In this document: in pieces, positions 63,801 to 64,000 of the stretch
Position numbering within the stretch: the first letter of the stretch is position 1
Layout of the letters: the number at the start of each line of letters is the position of its first letter
Program-made: the position numbers and the translations under genes
Notes under the pieces: model-generated
What the model was told of the DNA's origin: nothing
What the model saw: the letters and a program-made list of their open reading frames with translations, nothing else
The model's database searches: none
Assembly (NCBI GenBank): GCA_003001795.1
Contig: PVNI01000001.1
Coordinates: forward strand, 124,001 to 188,000
From: Actinomadura viridilutea
GTDB taxonomy: Bacteria; Actinomycetota; Actinomycetes; Streptosporangiales; Streptosporangiaceae
Direction of reading: 5' to 3'
Length of the DNA: 64,000 bases

Positions 63801-64000
63801 TGCTGCGCTGGCGCCGGCCGATCCGCGTCTCCACGGTCGCGCTGCGGCGGCCGCCCGGCGCGAGCGGCCCGGTGCGCGTCCGGGTCGAGGGGCGCGGCGG
63901 CCAGACCCGCGAGGCGGTGACCGACGCGCGGGGCCGGCTGACGTTCGCGCCGATGACGACGGACCGGCTCACCCTGACCTTCCCCCGGGACGGCCGCCTC
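60857..64000 (+). CDS. AftD-like alpha-(1->3)-arabinofuranosyltransferase, 5' part
   Basis: The first 1,048 codons of a very large polytopic GT-C enzyme that continues past the window end. The start region (DTKIDMPVDPLGFLGRSLHL, then QNQAVGYLFPMGPFYALGDL) is the hallmark of the AftD/DUF3367 family, with the catalytic Asp in the first outer loop. About eleven hydrophobic segments follow, then a soluble part with two discoidin (F5/8 type C) sugar-binding modules near 63060-63380 and from 63690 (DGDPATAWQ and DGDPATAWI). In mycobacteria AftD adds arabinofuranose to cell-wall polymers. The ATG at 60857 has AAGGGGCGAG upstream; GTG 60806 is also in frame. Confidence 0.88.
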   Translation, partial: MATGEADASPAVLPSAAEPDERDAAARLRDRLRAAVCCLALTALAFCTRPGMILADTKIDMPVDPLGFLGRSLHLWDPEQFGQLQNQAVGYLFPMGPFYALGDLAGMPAWITQRWWLSLLMCLAFLGVRKLAARLGVGTPASRLTAGMAYALAPGALAALGQLSSEYMPVAMLPWIVLPLVRAVEGGGRIRAAARSGFAVACCGGINATATVAVLVVPVLYLLTRPRRAPRWRVLGWWSAAVAAATAWWLVPLLLTGTYGFSWLTYTEKAATTTGPTGLVNVLRGAERWIGYLVVDGTVWWPLGNALSLHAVPVICTGVVAALGLAGLLGRLLPERAFLLVTLLCGLAIITAGHGGDLPGPFAAQIRDLLDGPLAPLRNLHKFDAVVRLPLALGLAHLPVAAARPRRGAAAPSGLRPRARTLLTAQTAAVVALGGIGATAVRHGLSGPGAFPEVPKYWREAAAWLNARAGQQGVLALPGASFGEYVWGRPMDDIVQPLLSARWGVRQLVPAGSPGYTRVLDAVDQQVRSGQGSPGLARFLARMGVRYVLVRNDLRRETLRGAWPARVRQALDSSPGLRKVASFGPPVGGDAVDDAVSARDQRVPPLEVYEVSDADAAVTLADAEAPPRVYGGPESLLAMADGGVLPDRPVLLDDDAPDLYGPGVVGDSPRLLRRNFGELHQTSQTLTAAERGAASDVLDDDWTRYATAAAYTGIRNVTASSSAADEDAVPQLHTPSAAPYAAVDGDPATAWQTGGWHGPVGQWLKVEFERPRDIGVLTAAFVRDDRLGPAVTRVAVQTERGSVEQAVRPENTPQQLRVPPGATRWVRVRITGLAAPPAFPALTRAGVAELSVDGLAVDRTYRLPEVPASTYVLRRIPGGAAECMKGAQRWVCSPDLGVRDEEGGGFDRTFTVGAARRAGLSGTAVLVDRRLIRRLTAPRRGPWVTADSVISDHPAAQPRSAFDGDPATAWIADPDDPAPAYLLRWRRPIRVSTVALRRPPGASGPVRVRVEGRGGQTREAVTDARGRLTFAPMTTDRLTLTFPRDGRL

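Overview
The window is very GC-rich DNA with third codon positions almost all G or C. It carries a prfB-ftsE-ftsX-S41 protease-smpB-tmRNA block, a large NAD-glutamate dehydrogenase and several membrane-anchored Ser/Thr kinases. This points to a filamentous actinomycete, most likely of the Streptosporangiales/Thermomonosporaceae type (Actinomadura-like); the genus is an inference.

Layout: 1-5.6 kb holds the end of a HAD hydrolase, acetoacetyl-CoA synthetase, a secreted NlpC/P60 hydrolase and a Ser/Thr kinase. 5.7-10.7 kb is the 180-kDa-class glutamate dehydrogenase. 10.8-21.9 kb is a conserved housekeeping block: prfB between two related lipoproteins, a small zinc-ribbon membrane protein, ftsEX, an S41 protease, smpB, a penicillin-binding-protein-like lipoprotein whose catalytic motifs are all altered, and tmRNA with a strong terminator. 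Immediately downstream is a 27-repeat type I-E-like CRISPR array with no cas gene in the window, followed by an aromatic-acid type MFS transporter and about 0.8 kb without a convincing gene.

26-48.4 kb is the most unusual part. A Ser/Thr kinase with a seven-bladed WD40 sensor and an oppositely oriented macro-domain protein precede a tightly packed run of twelve co-directional genes: GrpE-like, short Hsp70, helical/FN3 protein, zinc-ribbon GTPase, GAP1-like GTPase-associated protein, second membrane-linked zinc-ribbon GTPase, 38-residue membrane peptide, TerD-like/vWA protein, 1,409-residue TPR-CHAT protease, second short Hsp70, predicted antitoxin and RES-domain NAD+-degrading toxin. Spacing is short throughout and several genes overlap. 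The content resembles the NTP-dependent, GTPase/vWA/chaperone-centred conflict systems predicted in multicellular bacteria. Sensors and NTPase switches appear to be coupled to two effectors, a CHAT protease and a RES enzyme.

48.4-64 kb returns to ordinary genes: a cysteine dioxygenase behind a cysteine-containing leader peptide and a palindromic operator, a cupin, a mosaic pseudogene built from pieces of three neighbouring genes, two membrane proteins, an EI24/CysZ-type protein, a fused double acyl-CoA dehydrogenase, and a cell-envelope glycosylation cluster (polytopic protein, DUF2613-like peptide, GT2, GT4 and an AftD-like arabinofuranosyltransferase that runs off the end).
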